Numbered from the stretch's first letter, positions 11,244 through 23,325 are shown. The stretch is 64,000 nt of DNA from Peltaster fructicola (GCA_001592805.2 CP051139.1:3596001-3660000), one strand, 5' to 3'. Numbers and translations are program-made. The notes: a model not told the origin generated them from the sequence alone.

Positions 11244-11595
11244 CCTGACCACTTCATCCAGGCAGACGACTGAGATTGAGAGAGAGGCGCAGCATTTGCG
11301 ACAGGTGTTGCCTTGGGAAGTTCTGCTTATCAGATTCCTCACAGCAGGCAGAAGGTTTACTGCTTTCGCGTGCATAGACCCGAATGTACAATATGACGTT
11401 TTTAGTGCAGGTGTCCGGGATTCTCAGTGATCGACGTGTACATCATGGGTGGGTACGGCGCCACATCTGGTCAGCTACTGTCTACTTATAGATCAACACA
11501 CAAGGAGCCACTGCGTATACGACGTCGATATATCGAGGCTTCAGTCTCACCATGAACAGGACAACGGCGACAATCAACGCCACAGCTTCCTCACA
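11244..11595. promoter_or_regulatory. Divergent promoter region, sterol acyltransferase / TBC protein
   Basis: 352 bases between divergent start codons. A plus-strand open frame runs through from 11,449 into the TBC gene, but its first in-frame ATG is the modelled start at 11,596, so this part is treated as leader. No specific element identified. Confidence 0.45.
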
Positions 11596-13795
11596 ATGCG
11601 TCCTCTTGGCGATGTCCGGCCGCTGTGGTTAGCTTACAAGCGTTACAACTCGCTCGACGAGATCAGAGAGGCTGTTCGTATCGATGGGCATGACGACTTC
11701 GCCGGTGTGCAGCTACGTTCGGTCAACTGGAAGATCTTACTGCTGTTTGACACTCTCGACACTGCGTCTTGGCAAGTGACCTCGGCTTCATCACGGTCTG
11801 CGTATGAATCATTACGGAGTCGTTTCTCGAGCCTGGCGGCAGATGGGAACAATTCAAGTGACGACGGCAAGGTATGTTGTCCTGGCGCAGAGGTCTAATC
11901 ACCGCCATGCTGAATCGTGCAAACAGACTCCACAGCAGAGTGATGGAGCACTGCTAGCTGAGATCAGGCAGGACATTGAAAGGTGTATGCCTGGCATCTC
12001 GTTCTTCCAGGACGCCGCTACGCAGAAGATGCTGACGGATATATTGTTCGTCTTCTGCAAGCTGAATCCAGACTTGAGTTATCGCCAAGGCATGCACGAG
12101 CTTGTCGCTCCGATCTTGTGGGTTGTCGAACACGATGCTGCTGACCTTGGACATAGCAGCAAGCTGATGGGCGAGGATGCACTCATGTGCAACATAATCA
12201 GCACCGAATATATCGAGCACGATACATTCGCATTGTTTAGCCAGGTCATGCAAAATTCTAAGAAGTTTTACGAGCAAACCAGTCACACCGCTCTGGAGAA
12301 CCCTCTGGTATCACGCAGTCAACGTATTGCGTCGACATTGCTTGCACAGGTCGATCCGCGCCTGTCCAGCTATCTTGAGTCCTCAGGTATCGTCCCTCAG
12401 ATCTTCATGATACGTTGGATCCGACTGCTGTTCGGCCGTGAGTTCGACTTCACTGCCGTGCTGACACTATGGGATGTCATATTCGCAGAGGACCCGAGCC
12501 TCGAAATCGTTGATCATATCTGCATCGTAATGCTGCTCAGGATAAGATGGGAACTGCTAGACTCCTCCTACAATGAGGCTCTCTCTCTCCTGCTGCGATA
12601 TCCGCCTCTAGATAACGACATTACTGCACAGTCGATGGCCATCGATGCGCTTGCACTGCGAGCCAACATGACGGTTGCGATGGGAAATCGTCTTGTTGTC
12701 AAGTATACTGGAAGGGCGATGCTTGAACTCAACAGGCCAAGCACGCCGCCCGCCATTCAGCGCAACATCACATCATTCTCAGGCATGGATGCAATCAGGA
12801 AATCCATTCGTGGCAAGGCCGCTGAGAGTGGATCGACTACACCTCAGATCAACTTCGAGGCGCTTTTACAATCAACCGCACAGAACATCATGAACCGAGG
12901 AGAACAGTTGGGTATAGGCAAGGCTGTCCGGAGTGCTATCGATGATGTTCATCGCAAAGCACAAGAGATCAGAGAGTCGCATGTGCCCTCTCCAGGCTGG
13001 CGACAACGGCCACGTTCTGCCCATGGTCTGTCTGCGAGGATCAGAGCTCTAGAGGCACGCAATGCTCAGCTTGCACAGCTTCTCGACGGCGCCGTGTCAC
13101 AATTATGGGACATGCAGAAGCAAGTTGCAGAACACTCTGATACAGATGAAGAGGCATACTCGGCTGACAAACTGGACTTGGAGAAGTTCAGCGTGGCCAT
13201 AGGCCAAGTACAGTTTGTACAGGTGTATCTACAGGACTCTACCTTACCGCTGGCTGACGCAGAGACGGAACCAAGCCATGCGACTGCTCTTGACGAAAGA
13301 CCGAGCGAGGCTATACTAGTTGGGAAGGCCATACAGGCAGACAATGCAGACGTTGCCCCAGTGGCCGAGGCAATAAGCACGATCGTGCAGCAGACGACCG
13401 TAGAAGGCTTACAAGACCCTTCGAGCTTCGAAGAAGCGTTTGAGCCAGATGCTGAGACTCACGCAGCTAAAGAAGCTGCTCAACAGAACACTCAGATCAC
13501 GCCGAGTTCTCCGTCATCAACGAGCTCTGCGACCAACAAGCGTCTGGCGGTGCTTGCTCGTCCGCCTCTTGCAGAGAGTGCATACTCATGGATGCTTGGA
13601 CAACCGAAGGACGACACATTTGGAGCCGCGAAAAGTGATATGATGTTGCAAGCTGAGCAAAACAGCTCGTTCTTTTCTGACGGCAAGGACGAGGAGCCTT
13701 CCAGCGCGCCAAAAGCTCGCAAAGGCATCAGACCTAAGAAGAAATATGCGATCCCAGCGGTGAGTACTGATATCAATCTGAGCTTCGACCCATGA
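11596..13795 (+). CDS. TBC-domain Rab GTPase-activating protein (TBC1D5-like)
   Basis: Two exons, 11596-11871 and 11927-13795, join in phase 0 (55-nt intron) to give 714 residues. TBC proteins stimulate GTP hydrolysis by Rab GTPases in membrane traffic. The catalytic core spans about residues 15-330: VNWKILLLF; EIRQDIERCMPG, the arginine-finger region; LSYRQGMHELVAPIL with the glutamine finger; FMIRWIRLLFGREF; and TLWDVIFAED. The downstream half is low complexity with a short coiled coil (ARIRALEARNAQLAQLL) and a basic C-terminus (KARKGIRPKKKYAIP). The split of the TBC domain and the overall layout resemble the TBC1D5 group, which acts with retromer; that assignment is tentative. It converges with MED10, 160 bases away. 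Confidence 0.88.
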
Positions 13796-13955
13796 TGCGG
13801 CAAGACTTGTGTCGGCAGGTTGGCCAGATTGTAGCGGAATTGAAGTGTGTCATGGCTGGCTGTACATCATCAGCCTATTCCGTGGCTCAGCAGGTCTCGA
13901 GACGTGCTCAGGATGACAAAACGATGCAACATCGACTGAGGGTATCATACCCACT

Positions 13956-14422
13956 TCATGTAACCACCTTGCTGTTCGTGGCCAGCATAATATGCCGGAT
14001 CTGCTCCTTAATATCCGGGATAGCGCTCATCATCTCTTGACCTAGGATGTCGCGAAATTCAGCGAAGGCCTCTGTCCTGCCTTTGAGCTCCTGATTCAGC
14101 CTCATGGCCTCCTCCACAAACTGTCGTGTGTAGATATCTGGGTTGCGAGCCTTTTCCACAAAGTCGATCAAGTCAATAGGTACCGTCACCGAAGTCTGCT
14201 GACCAGCTCGAGTAAGATCGATCAGTGCCCGTACAAATCTCTTGATTTCAGCCGTCATGGCCTGCTGCGTAGAAGGACCTTCGTAGTCGTGCGTTTGTAC
14301 CATAAGATGATAGAGGTTGCTAATGATTAGCTTCAGCTGCGCTACATAGCACTGTTAGCAGCAGCTTCGCGAGGTAAGCAGCGAGCATACATACTGTCTG
14401 CTTCATCGAGAGTGGCAGCCAT
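13956..14422 (-). CDS. NUT2: Mediator complex subunit 10
   Basis: Two exons, 14395-14422 and 13956-14341, give 137 residues; the first exon holds only MAATLDEAD plus one base. Med10 is a middle-module subunit of Mediator, which links activators to RNA polymerase II. The join reads LKLIISNLYHLMVQTHDYEG, followed by PSTQQAMTAEIKRFVRAL, VPIDLIDFVEKARNPDIYT, FVEEAMRLNQELKGR and FRDILGQEM, all characteristic of the family. Length is normal. It sits head to head with the PXA-domain gene (223 bases between starts) and tail to tail with the TBC gene. Confidence 0.96.
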
Positions 14423-14645
14423 GATTGCAGAGCTCACAAGATGTGCATGTCTTGCTGTGCAAGGTCGAGTGCATGGACAGGCAATGTGTAGCAAATCTGC
14501 ACGGACCACTCGTGTGATCGACTCCAGATTTGAGGTCGCGACTCACTGTAGGTCAGTATACACGCCTCTTTTGGTCTCCTCCAGGCATAACCGCACGACA
14601 TCAGTCTGTCATAAGCTGGACGAGGCTATGATCTGAACGGACGAT

Positions 14646-17135
14646 ATGGCGCAAGGCGCTCGACGTCCGCTACGGCACCAGCGCCAGTCTCGACAGCTCA
14701 CCACGAGAGACGCTGAAGAACGGACGGCCCAGTCGACGAGATCATCGAGCCATGAAGATCTTATCGAGCTTGAGAAGATCATATCGATCTTGTCTTCTGT
14801 CTCGCCCGAGGAGTTGCGTGCTGCAAGAGTGAACGATCAAGACTCCGCGGATTACCTCAGGACATATCTTCGCCCGATCACGCAATCCGTTGATGTAGAC
14901 ATTGAGCTCTACGCACTCATCGCCGTCATCGTCAGTCTCTGTGTTCATTCATGGTACAAAAACATCACGCCAGACCGCGAGATCAACGACAAGCTGGTCG
15001 ATGTCATCGCAGCCTGTCTTGAGAGTGTACAGAAACGACTCGTCAAGATCGACCTGCTTGCGTTGTTACTGGATGACATTCCAGCTCTCATTACAGAGCA
15101 TTTGCATGGTAACGGTCCGACTGCAAGAGACATCACGAGGTCCTGACAATGCACAGCTCTTGAGTTCGCCAACCAAGCGCAGGTCTCTTCGGCAGACCGA
15201 GACGAAGTCCGCAAAGTATATCACGCAATTCGAACCCATCCAGCTCTAGGCCCTGTGCCCATCAGCCAAGATGATGTCCCATCACATCGCCAAAACCAGA
15301 GCGAATGGTGTCAAGTCGTGGTGGACAAAGTTCTGCCACTTGTCTTACCACCAGAAGATATGCACAACCCTGGTCTATATGTCATCGTCAGAGAGATCTT
15401 TTCCGAACTAATACTGCTGCACGGTGTGTGCGAGAAGCTTTGCGAGTCATGGTTTCTATGGGAGACTATCACGCGAGTCTTGACTCTTACGACTACGCCC
15501 ATGTCGACTGCTCGTCCGGCATCTTCTGAGTCTCCCGCATCGCGGACTGTGACACTTGAACATATGCTGATATGGATCCAAACAGCATGGCATATCTTGC
15601 TAAGCGCTTGGTGCATCCTGCTAATGTCGTTGAGCGATAGCAGGAAGGGCATTACGAATGCAGCATTCGCGCCGTCTGAGGATCTTGTGGCAAGGATGAA
15701 ATCTCAGAGGGACTCTGACAACCTCGGTCCGCAGCAGGCTGCTAGGACTTTGAATAGGCAGCCACTGCTTGAGATGAAGTTATGGACGTGCGCAGCTTAT
15801 TTGACACGCATAGCTCAACGAATGCCGTGGCTTAATGGTGGCCTATCGTTGCTACAATACCTCCTCCTGCACGGCCCGGGCAAGGTGGGTGGACAAGGAA
15901 GCACATTGGATAGGTGAGTCCACGTTTCTTTCTTCTCCTACACTCTTGTAACATCCCTCTTCGTCGATATCATCCGACGAGATATCCATATGGCTACGCT
16001 GGCAAACTCTAATGTCATGCACATGTCGTGCTCTCCGGCAAGCTGCATGACATTCTGGTCATATGACTTCTCATCGGCCAATCCACTGCCATACCGGCCC
16101 GCCCCTTGAGAGCTCATCTTTTGCTTCACTCATATGGTAGGTTGTTGAGGCCAAGGTTCGAAACGATCTATTCTGTCGATCAGCGACTAGAGTACAGGAT
16201 TTGCTGGACTTATCTCAGCCACAGATGCGACCTTGATCTCTACCTCCATCTCCGCGACCAAACGTCACCAATATCACACTTTATGCATGAGGTTTGCAAA
16301 TCATCAGATGAGATGCAGCTTCGGGACGCTGACTGGATCAATCTACGACGAGTAGCTGAAGACAAAAGATCCCTGAGCGGGGGGAGTTATGCTTAGCGCG
16401 CGCCTCACCATGTCATCAGCACCCATCTGAGATAACAGTGCCCTTGAAGGAACGGGCCTGGCCTGATCGCGATGGGACATACCTTATTCACGCACGCTAT
16501 CAGGACCGCAGACGGCATCGAACGCAGACGCCTCCAGATGTAACTACCTACCATGCCAGGGAGAGCAATCATGATAGGCTCGCCTGCGAAGTGTTCTCGA
16601 CCCGTATAGAGACACTGCAAGAGTCTGCTCTTCGCTACCAGCAGGGTGGTCCGCACAAGGATATCAGCAACACGATTGTCAGACATTAGCGATGGGGATG
16701 CAATGACTGTCTTCCGCGAAGTCGTGATTTGCTTCTAACTCGCTTATCTGCAGGATATCTCGCTGACGATGCTCTCATAGATGGCTGAAGAATCAGATCA
16801 AACGCAAATTCCTGCAACCATCAGTATTGCCAGGTGTTTTGCGAACCGCCAGACAGAGTCTCTTCCCAGGAGGCGCATTCGCCCCAGCTCGACCTCTACC
16901 GTCGCTCAATGAGGTCCTCACCATTCGACAAGCTTGTGGAGAAGCTGTGCTGGAAGCGATCCCACTGTCCATGAGGAGGGTATATTTCGCGACCACGAAC
17001 CGGGAAGTCATGTTAAGAGATGTGCTGAAAACGGTCGATCTCCTCGCAGATCCCTATATCAACAAAGCTCTGATCATCTCGATTGTAGAGCTGATTGTGT
17101 CTCAGCTATTTCCGGAACTTCGTGCAGTATGCTGA
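14646..17135 (+). CDS. PXA-domain protein (sorting-nexin-associated domain)
   Basis: Three exons, 14646-15108, 15157-15913 and 16781-17135, give 524 residues. The PXA domain is a helical module found with PX domains in sorting nexins and Mdm1-like tethers; here it stands alone, as in several fungal proteins. Visible marks: SADYLRTYLRPI, DIELYALIAVIVSLCVHSWY, LVDVIAACLESVQKRL, HALEFANQAQ across intron 1, NPGLYVIVREIFSELILL, then DRWLKNQIKRKFLQP and PGVLRTARQSLFPGG after intron 2, and INKALIISIVELIVSQLFPE at the end. Intron 2 (15914-16780, GTGAGT to CATAG) is 867 bp, far longer than other introns here; a nearer CTGCAG acceptor at 16,751-16,753 would run into a TGA after four codons. Function in membrane traffic is inferred. 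Confidence 0.85.
15914..16780. other. Oversized intron of the PXA gene
   Basis: Between the GTGAGT donor at 15,914 and the CTCTCATAG acceptor ending at 16,780 lie 867 bases. Both ends look like a normal short intron (pyrimidine-rich after the donor; CTGAC at 16,763-16,767 before the acceptor). The inside has several small frames on both strands, including 94 codons or fewer at 16,405-16,686 (-), but none was recognised and no terminal repeats were found. It could be an inserted decayed element or an unrecognised nested gene. Confidence 0.55.
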
Positions 17136-17406
17136 GCAGGATCATGGTACAAGCGATTGCGTCGAGTCATGGAGCATTGAACCTCTGACAGAGTCGAAAT
17201 ATGTCGTTAAGCCGAAATGTATCCATTAACCTGCAGAGCATGTTTTCCCAAGTGATTGGAATGCCGCGTGAGCAGCGTCTGTCCTCTTCCCTCCAACCCA
17301 ACGGACGATGTGGCCGTGTAATGCTATGTGGTGTAAATGAAACGGAAAAGCAATGTAGAATCGCTCATGAAATAACTGTCAATTCAGAACGTGATGCTCG
17401 TGCTCT

Positions 17407-19132
17407 TCAAGGGAGCTTAAGCTTCTCCATCAACTTGCCAAGGGTGACACTCTCTTGTAGATCCAGGAAACCCTTGGGTTGTTGTTCGAAGAAATTGAGT
17501 ACAACTTGCAAGGCATGGCGAGCCTCTTCGGGACTCGTAGACGCCAGAGTCGAGGTAATCGAGGTAGCTGGTGTGAGTGAACGTCGGCGATCGTATGCCG
17601 CCAAATTCGCTGGCAGTGGTGGTGGTCCCATCGTGTCTGCTGGGGTGACCGTCTGTGGTCGACTGTCCATTGCGTTCTGATACTGGGAAACATGCAGAAT
17701 CTCATTAACGCTGGCCACTGGATCTGAAGCCTCTTCCATTGGCGAATCCAGCAAGTGAGTGGTTGTATATTTGGGAGTTAATGCCTCACCTGAGCTTGCT
17801 AGGAAGTATTGGTCCAGCAAAGGAAAGGTCTGGCTTCGAGGTCGCTGAGAGTTACTCGCAGCATTGATGGACAAGCCAGGTCTTGCTGTCGCAAGAAACG
17901 GCCCAGGAGCGACACCAGAGTCCGGCGTGAAAAATGACGATGAAGGGCTCAACGGGCCAGGTGAGAATGAAGACGGAGCCGTGTCTGTAAAGGCACTATT
18001 CAATGATGTCGTGCTTTGTGAGTGAAATGGCAGTCGACCAGGGAAATCGATGTAGCCATCAGGACTTTCGTTTCTGAGATTTTCGTGGCTCGCTGCACCT
18101 TGTAGCTCGACGGGAGATGTAGAGGGTGCTGGCACTGGCGAGCTTGGGGAGGTTCCTGCTGCTGAAGAAGCACCAAAGATGCCAGCGACGTTATCAGTAT
18201 CGTCCGGTGCTAATGAACTCTTGCGAGATCGAGCGCCCATGAGATTGTTCTTGAGCTTGAACTTCTCAATCCAGCTTGCGCTCATTGCAACGTGGTTCTC
18301 TGGTGTTGCAGTCGTCGCAGCAAACGCACGTGCTTTCTCTCTGATCAGGTCGTCAGACAGTGGAAGTCCTTTCTTCTCCTGCAGGGGGCATGTCAACGAT
18401 GATAGATGGTAATGTTTAGTTTGGGACGAACCTGATTCTTCGCCCATATCGCTAGAGCGCGCTCGATGTCTGGCGATCGTCCTTTTGCTCGTTTGACAGG
18501 AGAACGACTGCCATCGTCTTGGAGGAGATATTTCTCCTTCTGACGTAGAACCTTTGAAACAGTGCTAGAGATCGGGTTAGTCGATGCCTGGTGTCGCACT
18601 CAAACGCTAGTACCTTCTCTCGACACCGAAGATGGCTGTACTGCGTCAGCTCGTCTCACTGCTGGCACACCTGTGGTGAGAACATACCTCCTATCTCTGT
18701 TTGTTTGCTGTTAGGGTGTTCCTCTGCGTACTGGCACATTCGCTTCCGGTCGTGATCAGTCAAGGTCTTGCGCGGTGTCGAAAGAGACCGGCTTGATGAT
18801 GCCGATACTGGTGTGGGTATGGTACTAATCGGCATCGACTGTAATGACTGGGTTGCTGCTGGATACATTGGCTGGTAGGTTGCCTGTTGGCTGTTCAACA
18901 TCGAAGGCCATTGAGGCATCACAAGAGGCTGGAGCTGTGAATGTATTGTCCTTTGAGTGTTGGCTGCAAATGCGCCATTGTCGATCACAGCTGGAGGACC
19001 GCCAAAGCTGAAGCCACTATACTCCTGTGCTGGTGTGCCATGATGCGAGTGTGGATAGATGTGAGGGTGCGGGCTCCATTGTGCTGGCGTCGATGCTGCA
19101 TATGCCGACCTCTGCTGTTCGTCGTCGGCCAT
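17407..19132 (-). CDS. CENP-B-type helix-turn-helix DNA-binding protein
   Basis: Four exons, 18688-19132, 18614-18635, 18432-18564 and 17407-18378, give 523 residues. Residues about 125-175 form the CENP-B N-terminal (Psq-like) HTH: LTDHDRKRMCQYAEEHPNSK, then AIFGVERSTVSKVLRQKEKY recovered across two introns. A second, Tc5-type HTH follows at about 190-255: SPDIERALAIWAKNQEKKG and MSASWIEKFKLKNNLMG. The flanks are low complexity (Pro/Ser/Gln-rich). There is no DDE transposase domain after it, so it reads as a host transcription factor or centromere/ARS-binding-type protein descended from a pogo/Tc5 transposase DNA-binding region. The conserved C-terminus (ALQVVLNFFEQQPKGFLD) suggests a further short functional segment. 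Exon 2 is only 22 nt. One donor is GTTCGT. Confidence 0.87.
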
Positions 19133-21235
19133 GAGGCTCGAACCGAGACAATCTAATGTCTACAGCAGAGCGCACAATGGTGCTTTGACGATGAGAGCAG
19201 GGCCCGCAAGTGCGATGGAGACGAGGCCGTTGCTGTGCCAAGCGGGCTCGAACTTAGGCGCAACAAGTAGATTGTGTTACTCGAAGCACCGTTTCGTGTG
19301 GAACGAACGAGTCGAATTGCACAATGTCGAGGCAGCAATCACGCATGCTGGTTCTGGCACAAGACATATGGCGCGCTCGCATATGCAGAGTGAAGAGAGA
19401 AGTGGGGAGCGTCGCAAGACGAGAAGAGCAGTAGCAGCGGGAGGATGATGAGAGACAGTCTGCGGAGCTATGGTTGAAGTGACAAGAGAGACTTTCGAGT
19501 CTAAACCTGGTCGAAACGGTTCGGCACGTAAAGGAACGAAGCGGCGTCGTCTGTGTCAACAGCATCTAGAGGATTGCAGAGAGCCAGTAGAAGAAGGACC
19601 AGCAAGATCCTGTGCTCGTACCGCAACGGCGTTGTCCCTCGGCACCGCAATTCGTGTGTTCGGAGCAGGAATATCGCAAAGCAGCCCGATGAGGTCAGCC
19701 AACAGGAGCAGATACAAACTGCTACGCAGACTGATTAGCTAGCTACTGGGCATCTAGAGATGACCGCATCAGTGGGAGCTGTCCTTAGTGTGTGTGTGTG
19801 CAAACGGCAAGGGTCGGCGATCGCGTAGTGACCGCAATGTTGCATGCAACACGAGCCAAAGTGGGTACAGGCGAGAGCAGCAGACGAGGAGGGCATGCCA
19901 GCTCTTGGACAGGCCACTATGATCGGGCAAGACAATCCTCCATGGGTAGGAAAGAAGGTTAAGCCCAAATGATTGCAGCAAGCCATCTGCGTGCTGGGCG
20001 AGTATGGACCAGCGACGAATTGGCGAAGCTGGGGATATTCATCCGAGATGCAGGCGCTCGGCCTAAGCGATAGTCGTGCCAGAAAGCAACCCAATTACCG
20101 TGCAGGGTCTTCGATTTGTGATGCGGTTCGCTCTTGACGTTGTGCTCCATCACGGCGTGCACAAATTGCACATCCCAAATCGGACAGTAGCATTGTTCCT
20201 TGCCTCTGATCACGAGGAGGGAGGATCCGAAGGTGTCGCATTACTTCTCGCACTGAGTTGTCTGCTCCGCGTTGTCCTGGGACCCTGGGTAGTTCGGCAG
20301 GGTGTCTGAATCAAGGACTATGATAATGATTATTACGCTCAAGGTTTGGACATGCATGGCGGGAGGCTAGCATGATCAAGCTAGATCATCGCCTGCCTCC
20401 CGATTTCGATTTGGCAATTGGCGGCCTCGGTCGAATTGTGAGCGAAACAACCAATGATAAATGGGGCCCACAATGGAAAAGAAAACAGCAGAGCGATGAT
20501 CAGACAATGTACTGCGGGCCGCGAGTTCGGTCGCTGCTGGTCTGCAAGCCAGATCAGAGGCCGTCGACCGCCTTTCTGTATGTGATTTGCGGAGCTGGCT
20601 GTGTAGCCGGTCGAGTGTCGTTTCAAGTCAGGTCGTTTAGGTTGATGAAACATTCCGACCTTGTCCTCTTCTGATGAGCGGCACTTGCGTAAAGGCACTA
20701 GGCACTTGAGTCGAAGGATCCAGATACTCAACCTGCGTCTAGATGTGCCACCGTTGTGCGTACATAGCGAGAACAGGGCAGCGACAGCTGCTGCTCGGGA
20801 TCTGCGAGGATGCGACTGATAGACAGACTAAACGCGCTTCTTCGATAATGCCTCTGACTCTTAGCTCGTCACCAGTCGACAGCCAGGCCTTCAGAGTTTC
20901 AGCCTTTTCGCCCAAGCTCGTGGTGGCCATCGAGTCCGAACCTGGCAAACCTTCTGCCAGTGGGGGCTGATGCTGTCGTCCTCCCTGCACGATGACAAGA
21001 GGTGGAGTTTTGCGGTTCCGACATGTGGATGAGACATCAGCTGTGATGAAATGGAGGCGTGCCTGCGCTGGTCATGCAATACTGAGGCCCAGCGCTCGTA
21101 GTCTTCGAATTGCTTGCAAGAAGCAGTAGAATGTCCGATGACGAGATCTGCGGCCAGTCCGGAGGATTGCGCGTGTGCCGATGGATTTGTTGATGCGAGC
21201 TGCGGACCGCCGACCAGATGTTGAGGTCGGTTTCG
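19133..21235. other. Long intergenic region upstream of the CENP-B-type gene
   Basis: About 2.1 kb without a supportable gene. It holds a GT dinucleotide run at 19,788-19,800 and several frames under 120 codons on both strands, none with a recognisable motif or splice partner. The two flanking genes are both on the minus strand, so most of it is probably promoter and leader of the CENP-B-type gene plus the 3' flank of the DRG GTPase gene. Confidence 0.5.
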
Positions 21236-22392
21236 TCACTTCTTGATGATGGTGATAATGTCTTCGTCTCCAAGCTCATGAGTCAAACCCACCCGTTGTG
21301 GCTGATGCTTTACGCTCTTGCCCCAGACAATGGCGATCTTGAATTGCTCGATGATGGTCTTGTGTATGGCATTGCAGAAATCTTCCACGGTGCAGGCAGT
21401 GCTTCGGAGCACCACTGGTGCTGTATAGTCCGGCAGCTTTCCTTTTGGCTTTGTGTAGACTCTCCTCAGGTTGAGTTTGTCCCACATCTGTTCAAGCAAC
21501 TCGTCGATGTTCCAGCCATGCTCGCTGCTGATGGGACAAGCATTGGGGATCCTGTATAGCAGGTCGAGTTCTTCGATACTGATGGCGTCAATCTTGTTCA
21601 AGGCATAGATGACAGGAATATAGGCTCTTCCTTTCGCCTCGATAATATCGATCAGGTCATCGACGGTAGCGTCGCAACGAATCGCGACGTCCGCGTTGGC
21701 CATTCGATATTCGTTCATCACCGCCTTGACTTCGTCGAAATCGATGTGTGTCAGGTTCACCGTGCTTGTGATTGAGATGCCACCTTTGTCTTTCTTTGTG
21801 ATCTTGATGTTGGGCGGCTGCTTGTTGATTCTGATACCGAAACCCTCGAGTTCGTTTTCGATGATTCGCTTGTCCGTCAGCGGTTTGTTGACGTCGAGCA
21901 CGATGAAGATCAAATGGCATGTTTTCGCAACAGCGATGACCTGTCGACCTCTACCCTTGCCGTCTTTTGCACCTTGAATGATACCTGGGAGATCCAGCAT
22001 CTGTATCTTTGCGCCATTGTACATGACTTGTCCAGGCACTGTGGTAAGTGTTGTGAATTCGTAGGCCGCGGCTTCTGAGTGTTGTCCAGTAAGTCGAGAC
22101 ATGAGGGTGGATTTTCCGACTGACGGGAAACCGATGAATCCAACGGATGCTACACCTGTGCGTGCGACATCGAATCCCACACCACCTCCTCCTCCGCCGC
22201 CCGATGGTGTCAACAACTCTCTTCTTAGCTTTGCCAATTTCGCCTTGAGTTGTCCAAGATGGAATGATGTGGCTTTGTTCTTCTGCGTCTTAGCCATCTC
22301 GGCCTCGATTTCTTTGATCTAGAAGAGTGTCAGTCGTCATCGGCAGAGCCAACGGCGGATATGTCGCTGACCTTGTCTACAGTCGTTGCCAT
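21236..22392 (-). CDS. RBG1: DRG-family GTPase (Rbg1/DRG1)
   Basis: Two exons, 22372-22392 (only MATTVDK) and 21236-22318, give 367 residues, the usual length of DRG1. DRG GTPases associate with ribosomes through a DFRP partner and help translating ribosomes avoid stalls. After the 53-nt intron the protein reads [20 protein letters not shown], typical of the family. G motifs: G1 [10 protein letters not shown]3 [19 protein letters not shown]4 ALNKIDAI, G5-like ISSEHGWN. The C-terminal TGS domain covers about 290-367 (KPDY-like [53 protein letters not shown]). A run of eight Gly residues lies just before the G domain. Confidence 0.97.
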
Positions 22393-22891
22393 GTTCGTTG
22401 AGCGAGAGCGTTCGTCGCTCTCTTGACGGTGTTGATCGAAAGCCTCTGCAGCACAGTATCGTGATCTCCAGGTGGGAGATATGTGCGAAGGTGAGGATGT
22501 AGGTGCTGGTCGTGCGAAGAGAAGGTAGGTGCGATCGTTTGCTGCAGCACCAAAATTATATGAACGTCAGTGGGGCGACTGGGGTCCCACTGACGTGCGG
22601 TCGTATATCGACCACGATCACGCGCAGTGCACACTCAGGAAGCTGACCAGCTCGCATCGATGATGTCTGTATGTACCGCGCGCCCGCGATCAATACAGCA
22701 AGCTTGAAACTATAGTATGTCTCAACTGTTGTTAGGATATGTGTTTGTTGTGACCTCAGTATCGAAGGGTGACTAAGCGCCACAAGCTAACGGGTTATGC
22801 CGTGCTGCTGCAGGTATCGATCTGCTGCCATTGAGAGACATTACAAGCCGCATCAAAGACGACGTGCTGCTTGTGTATCGAGCTCGACATC
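22393..22891. promoter_or_regulatory. Divergent promoter region, RBG1 / complex I subunit
   Basis: 499 bases between the divergent starts. Only small frames without motifs. Both flanking genes are housekeeping genes, so constitutive promoters are expected; no specific site is claimed. Confidence 0.45.
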
Positions 22892-23325
22892 ATGGCTTCT
22901 GGCTACGGACTCAATGGTGGTGCGTATGATCCTGTCAACCCACTGGTTAAGCTGACATTCACAGGCCCTTCAAGATGTTTTCCTTTCTGGCAAGAAGTGC
23001 TGGCATGCTATGTTGTCAACACCAACGCAGACGATGATTCGGGCAAGAAGAAGTGTGTGCCAGTCTTAGAAGACTACTACGAGTGTCTGCATCACAAGAA
23101 AGAGGTGCGCCCACCTGAGTGCCATACGCACTGCCCGACTGACGACTATCACAGCGCGCACGAGTCTCAGCAATCCAAGCAGCATACAGACGAGCAGAGC
23201 AACAACAGTCTCAGGACAATGTACCCACAGCAGACGAAATCAAGAGCCTGGGACTTCTGAAAGGCACACATGAGGAGAAGCACATCAAACATGGAAACCT
23301 GCTACCGACATACTCGCGCAATTAG
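22892..23325 (+). CDS. NADH:ubiquinone oxidoreductase 15 kDa subunit (NDUFS5-like)
   Basis: Three exons, 22892-22919, 22965-23104 and 23155-23325, give 112 residues. NDUFS5 is an accessory subunit of mitochondrial complex I on the intermembrane-space side, with a twin CX9C fold imported by the Mia40 route. The two cysteine pairs are visible: CFPFWQEVLAC and CVPVLEDYYEC. The start MASGYGLNGGPSR is restored by removing intron 1, and the C-terminal helix RARVSAIQAAYRRAEQQQ with the following EIKSLGLLKG by removing intron 2. An upstream in-frame non-ATG extension was not used because MASGYG matches fungal relatives. It converges with the RecA-fold gene, 42 bases away. Confidence 0.93.

Noticed and set aside
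16751-16766. CTGCAG acceptor as the end of the large PXA intron
   Set aside because: It keeps frame but runs into a TGA after four codons; the CATAG acceptor at 16,780 gives the expected family sequence.
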